In this document: positions 1 through 8,573 of the stretch, piece by piece
How positions within the stretch are numbered: the first letter of the stretch is position 1
Layout of the letters: every line of letters starts with the position of its first letter
DNA from: Halogranum rubrum
GTDB lineage: Archaea; Halobacteriota; Halobacteria; Halobacteriales; Haloferacaceae
Direction: 5' to 3'
NCBI RefSeq assembly: GCF_900114455.1
Contig: NZ_FOTC01000004.1
Location: 89,964 to 153,963 of the forward strand
Length of the DNA stretch: 64,000 nucleotides
The notes under the pieces: model-generated
The model's input: only the letters and a program-made list of their open reading frames with translations
Told to the model about the DNA's origin: nothing
Database searches by the model: none
Made by a program: the position numbers and the translations under genes

Positions 1-299
1 TGCTACGGTCCATCCCGGAGACCCACGAGATGAAATCGGAGCTCACGGTCATCAAGGGGACGCCCCCGGACCTCCGGGAGCCACCTTCGGGCTGCCGCTA
101 CCACCCTCGGTGTACGAAGGTGTGTAGCGACGCTTGTGAGACCGGTGACATCCCGCAGGAGTACCGAGAGGACGGCTCGGTCGTCCGGTGTTACCTGTAC
201 GATCCAGCCGAGAACCCCGAGTACGAGGGCTCCGCAAAGGTCGACGAGGGACAACGGGACGGCCAACTCGAGAGCCCCGAACGGGGGGATCAGCTGTGA
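1..299 (+). CDS. Oligopeptide/dipeptide ABC transporter ATP-binding protein, C-terminal fragment (5' end outside window)
   Basis: Open from the left edge in the frame beginning at base 3 and ending with TGA at 297-299, so only about the last 98 residues are present. The fragment holds the oligopeptide-transporter C-terminal signature, GTPPDLREPPSGCRYHPRC, whose cysteines are typical of DppD/OppD ATPases, followed by an acidic tail. The ATPase core lies upstream of the window. It overlaps the next ATPase gene by four bases, so the two are co-translated and probably form the ATPase heterodimer of one importer. The permease genes are expected just upstream. Role from family knowledge: energising uptake of peptides or similar solutes at the membrane. 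Confidence 0.88.
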   Translation, partial: LRSIPETHEMKSELTVIKGTPPDLREPPSGCRYHPRCTKVCSDACETGDIPQEYREDGSVVRCYLYDPAENPEYEGSAKVDEGQRDGQLESPERGDQL

Positions 300-1333
300 C
301 CGACCCGATACTGGAGGTCGACGGACTCACGAAGCAGTTCGCCCTGAACAGCAGCGTGCTCTCACGCCTTCTGGGGAACACCCGGACGCTCACTGCCGTC
401 CGCGACGTCTCCTTCGAGGTCGGGAGGGGTGAGACGCTCGCGCTCGTCGGCGAGAGTGGGGCGGGCAAGTCGACCGTCGGCAACATCGTCACCCGTATCC
501 ACCAGCCGACGTCGGGGGCGGTTCGCTACCGCGGCGACGACATCCACGAACTGTCCAACGAAGGTCTGAGAGAGTACCGACAGTCCGTCCAGATGGTGTT
601 TCAGGATCCGTACTCCAGTCTCGACCCACGCTACCGAATCGGTGCGACGATCGCCGAACCGCTGAAGATCCACACGGATCTCTCGAAAGCGGACCGTCGC
701 GAGCGCGTCGCCGAGCTGTTGGAGACGGTCAATCTGGATCCGGACTTCGCAGACCGGTACCCACACGAACTGAGCGGCGGCCAGCTACAGCGTGTCTCGA
801 TCGCGACTGCGCTGTCGGTCGACCCGGAGTTCCTCATTCTCGACGAACCCGTCTCCGCGCTGGACGTGTCCGTCCAGGCCCGGATCCTGAACCTGCTCAT
901 GCAGCTCCAGCGCGAGCGGAACCTGTCGTACCTGTTCATCTCTCACGACCTCGGCGTGGTCAAACATCTCAGCGACCGGGTCGCGGTGATGTATCTCGGA
1001 GAGATCGTCGAACAGGGTGAAACCGCCTCCTTGTTCGAGAGGCCAGCCCACCCATACACCGAAGGACTGCTGGCCTCCGTCCCCCAGGCGAATCCACACG
1101 TCCGCCGCCGCGGACAGCGACTGACGGGAGAGATTCCGTCGCCGATCAACCCACCGAGCGGCTGTCCGTTCCACCCGCGCTGTGAGTATGCTACCGAGGA
1201 GTGTGAGAGCGACCACCCGCCGCTGGAATCGGTCTTCGAAGGGCGTGAGGCTGCCTGCCACCACTGGGAGGAAGTAAGCGCGTTCGAGCACGTCGGCGAG
1301 ATGTCGGCAGAAGAACGTCGGGAAGCTAACTGA
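296..1333 (+). CDS. Oligopeptide/dipeptide ABC transporter ATP-binding protein (DppF/OppF type)
   Basis: A complete 345-residue ABC ATPase with Walker A GESGAGKST at 52-60, Q-loop VFQDP at 101-105, signature LSGGQ at 159-163, Walker B FLILDEP at 179-185 and H-loop His near 217. The C-terminus carries the oligopeptide-transporter cysteine motif ending CPFHPRC at 290-296. The start is GTG at 296, overlapping the previous stop as GTGA. This is preferred over an upstream in-frame ATG inside the previous gene because residue 2 onward (TDPILEVDGLTKQF) is a normal ATPase N-terminus. It acts on the cytoplasmic face with the preceding ATPase. The substrate is probably a peptide or amide-linked solute, inferred from the peptidase, racemase and binding-protein genes that follow. 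Confidence 0.93.
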   Translation: MTDPILEVDGLTKQFALNSSVLSRLLGNTRTLTAVRDVSFEVGRGETLALVGESGAGKSTVGNIVTRIHQPTSGAVRYRGDDIHELSNEGLREYRQSVQMVFQDPYSSLDPRYRIGATIAEPLKIHTDLSKADRRERVAELLETVNLDPDFADRYPHELSGGQLQRVSIATALSVDPEFLILDEPVSALDVSVQARILNLLMQLQRERNLSYLFISHDLGVVKHLSDRVAVMYLGEIVEQGETASLFERPAHPYTEGLLASVPQANPHVRRRGQRLTGEIPSPINPPSGCPFHPRCEYATEECESDHPPLESVFEGREAACHHWEEVSAFEHVGEMSAEERREAN

Positions 1334-1340
1334 CAGGTGG

Positions 1341-2522
1341 TCAGGCCACCCGGACGCCGTCTTTGAACACTCCGGCCGGATTCTCGAGAGCGCTGATGTC
1401 TGCTGTCGGGTCGTCGTCGAGCAACACGAGGTCTCCTCGCTTGCCAGGGGTGACGCTGCCGACCTCGTCCTCTCGATCTATCGCGCGCGCTGCGTCGAGC
1501 GTAGCGGCGTTCAACGCCCGCTCCGTCGTCGCGCCGAGCTCGACGATTTTACCAGCCTCGTAGTACATGTACCCGTGCATACTGTCGGTCCCGATGGCGA
1601 TGTTCACGTCGGTCTCGAGGATCTGCTGCCAGGCATCGGCACTCTTCACTCTCGACTCTCTGAGCTTCGCCATGATCGCCGGGTTGTCGGCGTCTCCTGT
1701 CTCGATTCCGCGGGGGTGAGAGCCAATCGCGAAGTTGCCCACGACGTACTGGTCCGACCCCTCCAGCATGTCGATCTCCTCGTCGCCGAAGAGGTTCGCG
1801 TGTTCGATCGTGTCGACTCCCTCCTCGATGGCCATCCGTGCCCCAGCACCACCGTGGGCGTGGGTTGCGACGTGTTTTTCGTGCCGGTGCGTCTCGTCGA
1901 CAATCATCTGTATCTCCTCACGCGAGTACTGAGACTGTCCCGGTGACCCCGTATCCGAGGAGATACCGCCTGTAGCGAAGAACTTGGTGTGCGTCGCCCC
2001 CTCTCGCATGTTCTCCCGGATGCGACGTCGGATCTCCTCGACACCGTCGGTCGCGCTGTGGACCATCCCGTGCCCGTCGGTCGGCGTGAGGTGGATTCCG
2101 CTCGGTAGGAGCCGTGGGCTCTCGATTTCGCCCGACTGTTCGGCCTCGGCCAGCCTGACGTCGAGGTAGCCTTCCTCGGCCATCAGTCGCATCGTCGTCG
2201 TTCCCGCTTCGAGATCGGTTCGGAGGTTGTTCACGGCCTTGACCGTCGCCGTGGTTCGGTGGGCACCGAGTTGTCCGATCTGGTCGCCCTCCCACGGTCG
2301 GATCGTGGCGTGAGAGTGGGCATCGACGAGTCCGGGAATCGCCACACCGTCGTGGTCGGCGACGAGGGGAACATCGTTCGGGACGTCGTCTCGAAGCTCA
2401 CTCACGCGGCCCCCCTCGAACACGACCACGGTCTTGTCGTAGTCGCGGCTCTCGGGGTTGTAGATGCCCTTCGTTCGTACTGCTCGCAGTTCAGCGCTCG
2501 TCTCAGTGTCTAGGTCGTTCAT
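1341..2522 (-). CDS. Amidohydrolase family protein (prolidase / imidazolonepropionase-like)
   Basis: A 393-residue metal-dependent hydrolase. The binuclear-metal pattern is visible: HSH at 69-71 after the first beta strand, a Lys in THTKFFATGG that could be the carboxylated lysine, HAHGGAG, IEHAN, and an Asp in GTDSMHG. The C-terminal GKRGDLVLLDDDP strand closes the composite domain. This pattern is that of the Xaa-Pro dipeptidase/imidazolonepropionase-like amidohydrolases, which cleave dipeptides or cyclic amides in the cytoplasm. The ATG at 2522 is preferred over an in-frame GTG at 2561, because the 13 extra residues look like untranslated leader. It converges on the ABC ATPase and fits the peptide-use cluster. 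The exact substrate cannot be read from sequence. Confidence 0.85.
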   Translation of the reverse strand: MNDLDTETSAELRAVRTKGIYNPESRDYDKTVVVFEGGRVSELRDDVPNDVPLVADHDGVAIPGLVDAHSHATIRPWEGDQIGQLGAHRTTATVKAVNNLRTDLEAGTTTMRLMAEEGYLDVRLAEAEQSGEIESPRLLPSGIHLTPTDGHGMVHSATDGVEEIRRRIRENMREGATHTKFFATGGISSDTGSPGQSQYSREEIQMIVDETHRHEKHVATHAHGGAGARMAIEEGVDTIEHANLFGDEEIDMLEGSDQYVVGNFAIGSHPRGIETGDADNPAIMAKLRESRVKSADAWQQILETDVNIAIGTDSMHGYMYYEAGKIVELGATTERALNAATLDAARAIDREDEVGSVTPGKRGDLVLLDDDPTADISALENPAGVFKDGVRVA

Positions 2523-2650
2523 GTCGATAGTGGGTGGTCCGTCGGGTAGTCGAGTTCGCACGCAGACGGTCCGGACGGACCTGACGTCGGACGCCTGCCG
2601 TGATGCTGTGATAGTCTGCTGTGCCGTGGCCGCCGGAGAGCCGTTTCCCG

Positions 2651-3397
2651 TCAGTCGTCCGCTGTGAGGGGTCCCGATCCCAGCAACCCGTCGAGCTTAC
2701 TCCGGTCGGCACTGGGGTACGTCTCTCGACTGTGTGTCATCCCGTGTCGAGCCCACGTGCTCGCGGTTTCGAGACTGACGGTCACCGGATCGATAAACGG
2801 CACGCCCACGGCATCGGCGATTTCGTCGTGAACCTGCATAAAGGAGAGACTCATACAGCCCGGGACGAGTGCTTCCGCACCGTCGTCTGCCACCGCGTCC
2901 CGACCTGCATCGATCATGTCCTGAACGATAGCATCCGACCCGTGGTCGATATCGAGTACCGGCGCCTCCACGACCGGGACGCTCGCCAGTCGGTCGCCCA
3001 GCCCGTACTCGTGTACGAGCCGTCGTGTGAACGGTTTCGTCGACTCGAGGATGGTGAGACAGGAGAAGCGGTCGGCGAGTTGCACAGCCGTGTGAAACGA
3101 CGCCGCGGCCGGTCCGACGATAGGCGTGTCTGTCAGTTCACGGGCCGCAGCCAACCCTGGGTCACCGAAACAGCCGACGACGAATGCGTCGACGTCGGCT
3201 TCGTGCTCGGCGACACTTTTCATCACGCCGACGGTGCTCCACTCCTCTTCGACCGTACTCTCGATCGAGAGTGGCCCCTCTCCTGCCTCGATGACTCGGA
3301 CGTCGTCCGTCACGAGGTCGTTGGCGATCGCTTCTCGGCGGTCGAGCTCTTCGTCGTCGAGGCCGACACCTGGCACAAGGTATGCTATCGAAGGCAT
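2651..3397 (-). CDS. Asp/Glu/hydantoin racemase family protein
   Basis: A 248-residue protein with the two-cysteine plan of PLP-independent racemases: CFGDPG with Cys76 and PGCMSLSF with Cys181, in the expected half-domain positions. Hydantoin racemase and aspartate/glutamate racemase are the nearest families. Members invert the alpha-carbon by a two-base thiol mechanism. The ATG at 3397 is chosen because a TATA element lies 28 bases upstream, although the frame stays open further. Neighbours are an amidohydrolase, an oligopeptide importer and two peptidases. This suggests inversion of a D-configured amino acid, hydantoin or carbamoyl compound released after uptake, which is inference from context. 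Confidence 0.85.
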   Translation of the reverse strand: MPSIAYLVPGVGLDDEELDRREAIANDLVTDDVRVIEAGEGPLSIESTVEEEWSTVGVMKSVAEHEADVDAFVVGCFGDPGLAAARELTDTPIVGPAAASFHTAVQLADRFSCLTILESTKPFTRRLVHEYGLGDRLASVPVVEAPVLDIDHGSDAIVQDMIDAGRDAVADDGAEALVPGCMSLSFMQVHDEIADAVGVPFIDPVTVSLETASTWARHGMTHSRETYPSADRSKLDGLLGSGPLTADD

Positions 3398-3420
3398 ATG
3401 TGTGATAAACCCACACACCG

Positions 3421-3430
3421 GTATAAATCC
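3421..3430 (-). promoter_or_regulatory. TATA element of the racemase gene
   Basis: On the minus strand this reads GGATTTATAC, centred 28 bases before the ATG at 3397. That spacing predicts transcription starting at or next to the ATG (leaderless mRNA) and decides the racemase start. Confidence 0.7.
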
Positions 3431-3587
3431 ATGCATAGCGGGTTCAGCGAGGGCAAATCGACAGCACGACAGACGCCGACCCGGTGGTACGAGACAAGAT
3501 CGTAACTCCACCGCTTGACGAGGCGCGATAGAGACCGGTTGCGTCGAAACGACGACAAAAAAGCAGAGAGTGGTCGGCGAGCGGCTA

Positions 3588-5267
3588 CTACATGTTCTGG
3601 TCGAGCCAGACCTGCTCGAACCACCACTCCTGGTCGAGAAGCGGGTGGTAGTTCTTGACGCGCGGATGCATCGCCTGGACGGCGTGGTCCCAGTACGGGT
3701 AGTACTTTCCGGCGTCATCGATGTACTGCTGCATGATCTGTCCGTACAACTCCTCACGCTGGGCTCTGTCGGTCGTCTGGCGTGCCTGTGGAACCAGTTG
3801 CTGAATCTCGTCGTTGACGTAGCCGCCGTAGTTGAAGAACGCCCCGTCGACCAGGTTCACGCTGAACATCTGATCGGGATCGAACATCCCGTTGAATCCG
3901 GAGACGGTGAAGCCAAAGTTGTTGTTGCTCTGTTCTTCGAAGACGACGCTCCCGTCGGCGATTTGAATGTTGAAGTTCATCCCCAGGTTCTGGTTGAGCA
4001 TCTCCTGTAAGAGCTCCTGCATCGTGATTCGGATGTTGTCGCCCCGGGTGACGAAGTTGGTGAACTCGACGGTGTGATCGACCTCGGCTTCAGCGAGGAG
4101 TTCTTCGGCCCGTTCTAAATCTTGGCCCTGGTATGGGTCTTCGACGTCGAGGTCCCACCCCGCCTGTGGCGGAATCGGGAAGTTGTCGGCCCGACTCGCG
4201 ACCCCATGAAACGCCACCTCGAGAACGGTATCCCAGTCCATCGCGTGGAGAACAGCCTTCCGGACGTTCGGATCACTGAACGGCGGCGCGGTCGTGTTGA
4301 ACTGCATGATGCCCATGAACGCCCCCTGGCCGCTGTCCTGTGTGACCAGCGTGTCGTGGTTACGGATGCGTTCGACTTCCCGGCGGGGCACGAGGTCGAT
4401 CCAATCCAGTTGGTCTTGTTCCAACGTGGTGAGTTTCGTGTTGACGTCGGGGTAGATGGTGAACTCGATGCGGTCCAGATACGGGAGTTGGGTGCCCTCC
4501 TCGTCTTCCTTCCAGTAGTCGTCGAACTTGTTCACGTAGACGTGGTCGCCGTCGACCCACTCCTCGAACACGAACGGGCCGGATCCGACGGGATCTGTCG
4601 ACATGTCGCCTTCCTTGTCGGCTTTCTCGTTGATGATGCCGACGATGAACCCCAGCGTCGACTCCAGCGAGGCGAACGGCTGCTCACCAGTATCGAACTC
4701 GACAGTGTGTTCGTCTCGGGCAGACACCGTAACGTCCTGAGCAAAGAGCAGAGAGGCGGTATACTGCGGCTGATCGTACAGCGTGTCGAATGTGTAGGCC
4801 ACGTCGTTGGCGGTTACCGGTTCGCCGTTGTGGAACACGGCATCCTCGTTGAGAGAGACCACGAGTGTCGTGTCGTCTTCCCACTCCCACTCGGTCGCCA
4901 AGTCACCCACTAACACGAGTTCGTCGCCGTCACGCCGCCACCGCATCAGCTTCGAGTAGATGTTGTAGAAGACCTGGAACGACTGGAGTCCGGTCACGGA
5001 CCGTCCGTCCATCGTCTCGATACCGACTTTCATCCCCGCGTTCAACGTGCCGCCGGTCTGCGCCTGTGACGAGGACTGTGTCGTTGTCGATGCGGTGTCT
5101 CCATCGCCGCCACCACCACCGTCGCCGCCATCTTCACCACCATTCTCTCCCCCGAGACATCCCGCCAGTCCTATCGCCGCCGCCGCGGGACCAAGCGTCT
5201 TGATTACGTCCCGGCGAGACATCTCTGAGAGGTTTACCATTGTCTTCTCCATCGGCTTCTCGGGCAT
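3588..5267 (-). CDS. ABC transporter substrate-binding protein, family 5 (peptide/nickel/oligosaccharide type), Tat lipoprotein
   Basis: A 559-residue extracellular binding protein. Residues 17-23 (SRRDVIK) give the twin-arginine motif, a short hydrophobic stretch follows, and LAGC at 34-37 is a lipobox placing the lipid-anchored Cys at 37. A Gly/Glu/Asp-rich linker (about 38-60) precedes the mature domain, as is usual in haloarchaeal lipoproteins. The body has the family-5 pattern (signal, NDDTTLVVSLNEDAVFHNGEPVTANDVAYTF-like region, repeated strand-loop units, C-terminal YYPYWDHAVQAMHPRVKNY). The ATG at 5267 follows a TATA element. It probably feeds the Opp/Dpp ATPases at the left edge. Peptides are the likely cargo given the peptidases around it, though family-5 proteins also bind oligosaccharides. 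Confidence 0.92.
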   Translation of the reverse strand: MPEKPMEKTMVNLSEMSRRDVIKTLGPAAAAIGLAGCLGGENGGEDGGDGGGGGDGDTASTTTQSSSQAQTGGTLNAGMKVGIETMDGRSVTGLQSFQVFYNIYSKLMRWRRDGDELVLVGDLATEWEWEDDTTLVVSLNEDAVFHNGEPVTANDVAYTFDTLYDQPQYTASLLFAQDVTVSARDEHTVEFDTGEQPFASLESTLGFIVGIINEKADKEGDMSTDPVGSGPFVFEEWVDGDHVYVNKFDDYWKEDEEGTQLPYLDRIEFTIYPDVNTKLTTLEQDQLDWIDLVPRREVERIRNHDTLVTQDSGQGAFMGIMQFNTTAPPFSDPNVRKAVLHAMDWDTVLEVAFHGVASRADNFPIPPQAGWDLDVEDPYQGQDLERAEELLAEAEVDHTVEFTNFVTRGDNIRITMQELLQEMLNQNLGMNFNIQIADGSVVFEEQSNNNFGFTVSGFNGMFDPDQMFSVNLVDGAFFNYGGYVNDEIQQLVPQARQTTDRAQREELYGQIMQQYIDDAGKYYPYWDHAVQAMHPRVKNYHPLLDQEWWFEQVWLDQNM

Positions 5268-5293
5268 GACTACTGCGATGGGGGTAACGGGGA

Positions 5294-5304
5294 GATATAA
5301 ATCC
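5294..5304 (-). promoter_or_regulatory. TATA element of the substrate-binding protein gene
   Basis: On the minus strand this reads GGATTTATATC, about 31 bases before the ATG at 5267, predicting a leader of only a few bases. The same GGATTTATA core is seen at the racemase promoter. Confidence 0.65.
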
Positions 5305-5445
5305 TGTGGTGAAATACCATACCAAGGTCAGTTATTCTCGGCAAATCACCGGCAGAATACGACAAAATGCTGGAGCACTACCACTTAGCGGGTAGATAGT
5401 CTCCAATCGAGCGGACCGGTCTGTCGGCTGCCGCTTACACAACGT

Positions 5446-5453
5446 CTTTATAC
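5446..5453 (+). promoter_or_regulatory. TATA element of the M28-type peptidase gene
   Basis: CTTTATAC centred about 25 bases before the ATG at 5475, the spacing of a leaderless haloarchaeal promoter. It fixes the peptidase start. Confidence 0.7.
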
Positions 5454-5474
5454 TCTATTCGGGTCCACTACGGC

Positions 5475-7265
5475 ATGAGCCACCGAATTGCCAACGAGTC
5501 CGCACTGTCGGATCTGGAGCGGCGTGTCGTCGAGGACATCGACGACGAAGAGCCGTGGGCGCTCTTGGAGCGGTTCGCCGACCTCGAACGCATCTCCGGA
5601 AGCGACGACGAGGTCGCTGCTGCCGAGTACATTACCGACCGTCTGGACGCGTTCGGCGTCGAGTACGAGCGATACGACCCCGAACTGTACCTCAGCCAAC
5701 CCCACGATGCGTCGGTCAGCGGCGTCGATCGCGATTTCGAGGGGAGTTTCGTCAAGACCGTCTCGTTCGCGGCCGACGCGACGGTTACAGGGTCGGTAGA
5801 GTACGTCGGCTCGGCTGGTCCGAGCTTCCTCGACGATCCGGACCCCGACGAAATACAGTCGGAACCGTACGCCGACGTCGGTGACCTCACTGGGAACGTC
5901 GCCTTGACCGCGGCTGGCAGCCTGTCGATTCGGGCAACTCGAACGCTCGAAGACAAAGGTGCAGAAGCAGTCATCGCGATCCACCAGCACGAACGAGAGC
6001 CGCACAACGGCATCGCGACGCCGATCTGGGGTGGCATCCCGGAACTCGACGAGCAGGACCTCATTCCGGACATCCCGATAGTTCACGTCACTAAGCCCGA
6101 CGGTGCCCAGTTGCGCGAGTGGGCAGAGTCGGACGACGGAGTGACGGTCGAAGTCTCGACGAACCTGACGACCGGCTGGTTCGAGTGTCCACTCGTCGTC
6201 GCCGAGATCGCCCCGTCAGACGTTGATACAGACGAGTTCGTCCTGCTCCACGGTCATTACGACTCGTGGCACGTAGGGATCACCGACAACGCGACGGGGG
6301 ATGCGGGTCTCCTCGAACTGGCGCGGGTGCTCGACAGTCACGCCGACGAGTTCCAGCGGAGTATCCGGATCGCCTGGTGGCCCGGACACTCCACGGGCCG
6401 GTATGCGGGTTCGACGTGGTATGCCGACGCGTTCGGTCTCGATTTGGCACGCAACTGTGTGGCTCACGTGAATATGGACAGTCCCGGAGCGAAGGACGCG
6501 ACGGAGTATACGGACATGTCCTGCTGGACGCCGGAGGCGCACGGCCTCGTGACGGATGCCATCGACGACGTGACTGGCGCCCCCTCACAGGAGCGGTTCC
6601 CGTTCCGAGCAGGCGACTACTCGTTCGACAATCTCGGTATCACCGGCTTCTTCATGCTGTCTTCGAACATTCCCGAAGCAGTCCGCAAAGAGCGAGGCTA
6701 CCACACGGTCGGCGGATGCGGCGGCAACTCCGACGCGTGGCATCTTACGACGGACAGCCTCGACAAGGCCGGTCGCGAGGAACTCGTCCGCGACATCCGC
6801 GTGTACGCCGTGAGTCTCCTACGAGTCCTCACGGCCGACGTCCTCCCGTTCGATCACGGACGCAACGCTGCGAAGATTCACTCGGCAGTGCAGCGGTACG
6901 ACGACGCTGCGGGTGAGCACTTCGACTTCTCGCCGACACTCGAGACGCTCACTCGGCTTACGACAGAAATCGAGGCGTTCGAGACCGCCGTGTCGTCCGG
7001 TCAGGTCGCCCCCACCGTCGCCAACCGAACCATCACGGAGCTCTCGCGGGTCCTCACCCGGTTGAACCTCGTCCAAGAAGGCCAGTTCGAACAAGATCCT
7101 GCAGTATCCAGACAGCCCGTACCGCGCTACGCGCCGGCCGAGCAGTTCGACACCGGCACACTCGATGCAGACGAGCGTCGCTTCCTGACACGCCAGTTGC
7201 AGCGCGAACAGAACAGCGTCGTCTACGAGATCGAACAGGCGCTCGAAAAGATTCCGACCGTCTGA
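5475..7265 (+). CDS. M28 family peptidase-like protein with inserted PA-type domain
   Basis: A 596-residue protein laid out like M28 zinc aminopeptidases: an N-terminal cap, a protease-associated-type insert (about 100-235), then the catalytic core. Metal ligands are visible at HYDSW (His261, Asp263), DNATGD (Asp271), VNMD (Asp335) and WHLTTDSLDKA (His423). The usual catalytic Glu-Glu pair before the GLxGS segment is replaced by WWPGHSTGRYAGS (301-313), so the general base is missing or displaced. An approximately 140-residue helical C-terminal extension follows. No signal peptide is seen, so it is cytoplasmic. It is divergent from the binding protein and convergent with the M19 dipeptidase, which suggests processing of imported peptides. 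It may be a distinct M28 subfamily. Confidence 0.85.
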   Translation: MSHRIANESALSDLERRVVEDIDDEEPWALLERFADLERISGSDDEVAAAEYITDRLDAFGVEYERYDPELYLSQPHDASVSGVDRDFEGSFVKTVSFAADATVTGSVEYVGSAGPSFLDDPDPDEIQSEPYADVGDLTGNVALTAAGSLSIRATRTLEDKGAEAVIAIHQHEREPHNGIATPIWGGIPELDEQDLIPDIPIVHVTKPDGAQLREWAESDDGVTVEVSTNLTTGWFECPLVVAEIAPSDVDTDEFVLLHGHYDSWHVGITDNATGDAGLLELARVLDSHADEFQRSIRIAWWPGHSTGRYAGSTWYADAFGLDLARNCVAHVNMDSPGAKDATEYTDMSCWTPEAHGLVTDAIDDVTGAPSQERFPFRAGDYSFDNLGITGFFMLSSNIPEAVRKERGYHTVGGCGGNSDAWHLTTDSLDKAGREELVRDIRVYAVSLLRVLTADVLPFDHGRNAAKIHSAVQRYDDAAGEHFDFSPTLETLTRLTTEIEAFETAVSSGQVAPTVANRTITELSRVLTRLNLVQEGQFEQDPAVSRQPVPRYAPAEQFDTGTLDADERRFLTRQLQREQNSVVYEIEQALEKIPTV

Positions 7266-7273
7266 ATCGGTAC

Positions 7274-8449
7274 CTACCAGACTTCGTCGAGTACGCGGAT
7301 GACGTTGCCACCGAGCACCTTTCGAATGTCCTCGTCGGAGTACCCCTCTCGCACCAGCCACCGGGGGATGTTGTTCCAGGCCTCCGTGGGATTCTCGAGT
7401 CCCTTCACGTAGGGGTTCTGCATCGTGCTCTCCGGTAGTTTGACACCGTGGAACTCTCCCAGTACCTCGAGTAACGAGGTGTGGTCGCCGTAGAGCACGT
7501 CCGGCCCGAACGCGACGTGGTCGATTCCCACCAGGTCAACTACGTACTCGAAGTGCTCCATGTAGGTCTCGATGTCTGGTAGGTGGGTCGAACAGAGGAT
7601 TCCGATGACGCCGCCGGTGTCGGCGATGGCACGTAGCTCTTCGTCCGAGGAGCCACGCTGGCCCATTCCGCCGGTCTGAGCGAGCGCGTGGGTGTCGAAG
7701 ATCGGTCGCTCGGTGACCTCACACACGTCGAGGGTCGTTTGCGGGCTGGAGTGGCTGGTCGAGACAGCCATCCCGACCGCGTTCATCCGCTGGACGGCGT
7801 CGACCCCGAAGGCGGTGAGTCCGCCATCACGCTCGTAGATATCACCCTGTCCCGTCCCGAGTGAGTTCGACGCGTTGTACGTGATTCCCATGCAGCGGAC
7901 ACCCATTCCGTAGAGGAGTTCGATCCGATCGAGTTCGTTTTCGATCATCGCCGCCGACTCCAGTGCGGGAACGATAGCGATCTTCCCCTCTTCGTGTGCA
8001 CGGAAGATGTCGTCGACGTCGCTACACCGCATCGCGTAGTCCGAATGGGCGATATCGCACGCCCGCATCGAAACGTCGTGGACGATGTCGTCCCACTTCC
8101 ACCCGTGCTTCGAGTGGATACCCGAAAGTCCGTCGAGATGCATGTCGAACGCCGCATCGAGCGGCGTCTGTGCGAGGAATTCGTAGGCGGTGTGGACTCT
8201 CCCTTCGCGGACGTAGTCCCAGAGGTTCTCGTGGACGTCCTCGGGGAAATAGAACGGGTGGTCGTGGAGAGAGACTACGACCTCGTCTGCGACGAGTGAC
8301 TCCATTCGTGCCTGCTCGTCTTCCGAGAGCGGTATTTCGTGTGCGTCGTATCCGGAGAACATCTCCGCCAGTTCGAAACTGGCGTAATCCTCGTCTTCTT
8401 CGAGGTAGTCGTACGACTGGTAACCGTCATACTGCTTGTCCGAACCCAT
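7274..8449 (-). CDS. Membrane dipeptidase-like protein (M19, renal dipeptidase family)
   Basis: A 391-residue TIM-barrel metallohydrolase of the M19 family. Recognisable pieces are HDHP at 62-65 (the place of the usual HxD ligand pair), a Glu in VPALESA, SHSS where M19 enzymes have the bridging His, and the closing segment LGGNVIRVLDEVW, which is nearly the family's GxNxLRV ending. M19 enzymes hydrolyse dipeptides, including ones with D-residues at the C-terminal position. The first 40 residues are acidic and lack a signal, so the protein is predicted cytoplasmic. It lies tail to tail with the M28-type gene, 8 bases apart. Together with the racemase this suggests use of D-amino-acid peptides, which is inference. 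Confidence 0.85.
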   Translation of the reverse strand: MGSDKQYDGYQSYDYLEEDEDYASFELAEMFSGYDAHEIPLSEDEQARMESLVADEVVVSLHDHPFYFPEDVHENLWDYVREGRVHTAYEFLAQTPLDAAFDMHLDGLSGIHSKHGWKWDDIVHDVSMRACDIAHSDYAMRCSDVDDIFRAHEEGKIAIVPALESAAMIENELDRIELLYGMGVRCMGITYNASNSLGTGQGDIYERDGGLTAFGVDAVQRMNAVGMAVSTSHSSPQTTLDVCEVTERPIFDTHALAQTGGMGQRGSSDEELRAIADTGGVIGILCSTHLPDIETYMEHFEYVVDLVGIDHVAFGPDVLYGDHTSLLEVLGEFHGVKLPESTMQNPYVKGLENPTEAWNNIPRWLVREGYSDEDIRKVLGGNVIRVLDEVW

Positions 8450-8471
8450 GCGCTAACAAGGAGCACCCGCT

Positions 8472-8482
8472 GTAATATACTT
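8472..8482 (-). promoter_or_regulatory. TATA element of the M19 dipeptidase gene
   Basis: On the minus strand this reads AAGTATATTAC, about 27 bases before the ATG at 8449. Leaderless layout. Confidence 0.65.
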
Positions 8483-8573
8483 TGACGTCGGCTCTGTGTT
8501 CCTTCTGAGTGAGAGACCATCTCAGGAGTTCGCGATTACAAATCGTCTCGCACAGGACGAGTGGCAGTGGCCA

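Noticed and set aside
2523-2561. Upstream GTG start extending the amidohydrolase by 13 residues
   Set aside because: The extension lacks family similarity; the ATG at 2522 gives a natural start.
5101-5160. Apparent CCGCCACC repeat
   Set aside because: It is the antisense of the Gly/Asp-rich linker after the lipobox of the binding protein, not a DNA repeat element.
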